From contig NZ_BSNK01000002.1 in NCBI RefSeq assembly GCF_030159955.1, forward strand, positions 1,054,001-1,118,000: a DNA stretch of 64,000 nt, read 5' to 3'. Below the pieces are notes generated by a model, which was not told the origin of the DNA, did not search any database, and worked only from the letters and a program-made list of their open reading frames with translations. Positions 63,670 to 64,000 of this stretch are shown here, in pieces (the stretch's first letter is position 1; each line of letters opens with the position of its first letter). The position numbers were made by a program, and so were the translations under genes. Source of the stretch: Algimonas ampicilliniresistens. Its GTDB lineage: Bacteria > Pseudomonadota > Alphaproteobacteria > Caulobacterales > Maricaulaceae.

Positions 63670-64000
63670 TTGAGGATTTCGCGTCCAGCCCGACGACCTA
63701 TGATGATCGCAACGCTTGCGATGTTATTATTGGCGTGCGCGAATGAGGGACCTGAGCCGGTCCGTGTTGTTGGGTCTTCAACCGTTTTCCCATTCGCTGC
63801 CAAGACGGCTGAAACCTATTCGGAACGTACAGGCATTCGCATGGTGGTCGAGCAAACGGGCAGCGGCGGCGGGCACAAGCTGTTCTGTTCCGGTGATCGG
63901 TCAATCAATGCGACAACGTCGTCACGCCCACAAAAGCCGTCCGAGGCTGCACTTTGCGCGAGTAATGGCGTAAAGCCCGTCGTGGAAATCCGTCTGGGGT
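63670..64000 (+). CDS. pstS: Phosphate-binding PstS-like lipoprotein, N-terminal part
   Basis: The first 110 codons of a gene that runs past the window. From TTG 63670 the peptide reads MRISRPARRPMMIATLAMLL and then LACAN, a lipobox. VRVVGSSTVFPFA and VEQTGSGGG follow, the typical phosphate-contacting loops of PstS. It should deliver phosphate to a PstCAB transporter. The rest of the pst operon is expected just to the right. ppk and ppx are 10 kb to the left, but no PhoB box is clear by eye. Confidence 0.82.
   Translation, partial: MRISRPARRPMMIATLAMLLLACANEGPEPVRVVGSSTVFPFAAKTAETYSERTGIRMVVEQTGSGGGHKLFCSGDRSINATTSSRPQKPSEAALCASNGVKPVVEIRLG

Noticed and set aside
63538-63670. Possible PhoB box upstream of the PstS-like gene
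   Set aside because: No pair of CTGTCAT-like direct repeats with the right 11-bp spacing is convincing by eye.
1-64000. CRISPR arrays, insertion sequences, rRNA genes, toxin-antitoxin pairs or restriction systems
   Set aside because: No regular direct repeat array, transposase, rRNA motif, or recognised defence gene is visible; the HNH protein is a common stand-alone type without partners.

Overview
The window reads as chromosomal DNA of an alphaproteobacterium, probably a marine stalked or prosthecate type (Hyphomonadaceae/Maricaulales-like). The reasons are the mid-50s GC feel, the hpf-ptsN order, and the alphaproteobacterial families DUF1491 and DUF2793 and a stand-alone BcsB-like protein. 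This placement rests on gene content recognised by eye, not on a database search.

Positions 1 to about 37,500 form a large surface-glycan locus. It holds an ABC-2 export pair (10312-12027), four extended short-chain dehydrogenase/epimerases, an AsnB-type amidotransferase, and WbpI/WecB-, WbpA- and WbpD-like enzymes for diacetamido-uronic acid. It also holds four CgeB-like glycosyltransferases that are paralogs of one another, and four further glycosyltransferases. A decorating set follows: WbqC-like protein, FAD oxidoreductase, two CE4-type deacetylases, GNAT acetyltransferase, sugar N-formyltransferase, and a coiled-coil methyltransferase. The enzyme set resembles Bordetella wbm-type O-antigen loci, which make a diacetamido-uronamide polymer exported by an ABC transporter with a modified terminal residue. 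Interspersed are four transglutaminase-like proteins (three lipoproteins and one cytosolic), two Sel1-repeat proteins and a DUF2793 tail-fibre-like protein. Strand changes about ten times, so the locus looks assembled from small cassettes, many held together by ATGA or GTGA overlaps.

Positions 37,500 to 43,900 are an edge or accessory zone with lower GC: purU, a DUF442-SulP pair, a signal-peptide serine hydrolase, long gene-poor spacers, and tRNA-Thr(TGT).

Positions 43,900 to 64,000 are mostly core or housekeeping: DUF1761 protein, CPBP protease, metG, two DUF805 proteins, a TspO-like membrane protein, long hpf, ptsN, ppk, ppx, a beta-propeller dehydrogenase-like protein, an HNH nuclease with a 53-aa membrane protein, a multi-pass protein, sufE, a membrane histidine kinase, a BcsB-like protein, DUF1491, a MATE transporter, and the start of a PstS-like lipoprotein cut by the window edge.

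The best candidates for undescribed biology are the 41-residue repeat coiled coil fused to a methyltransferase (28188-29696), the CgeB-like paralog family with Sel1 or helical partners, and the transglutaminase-like set, one member of which has lost its cysteine.
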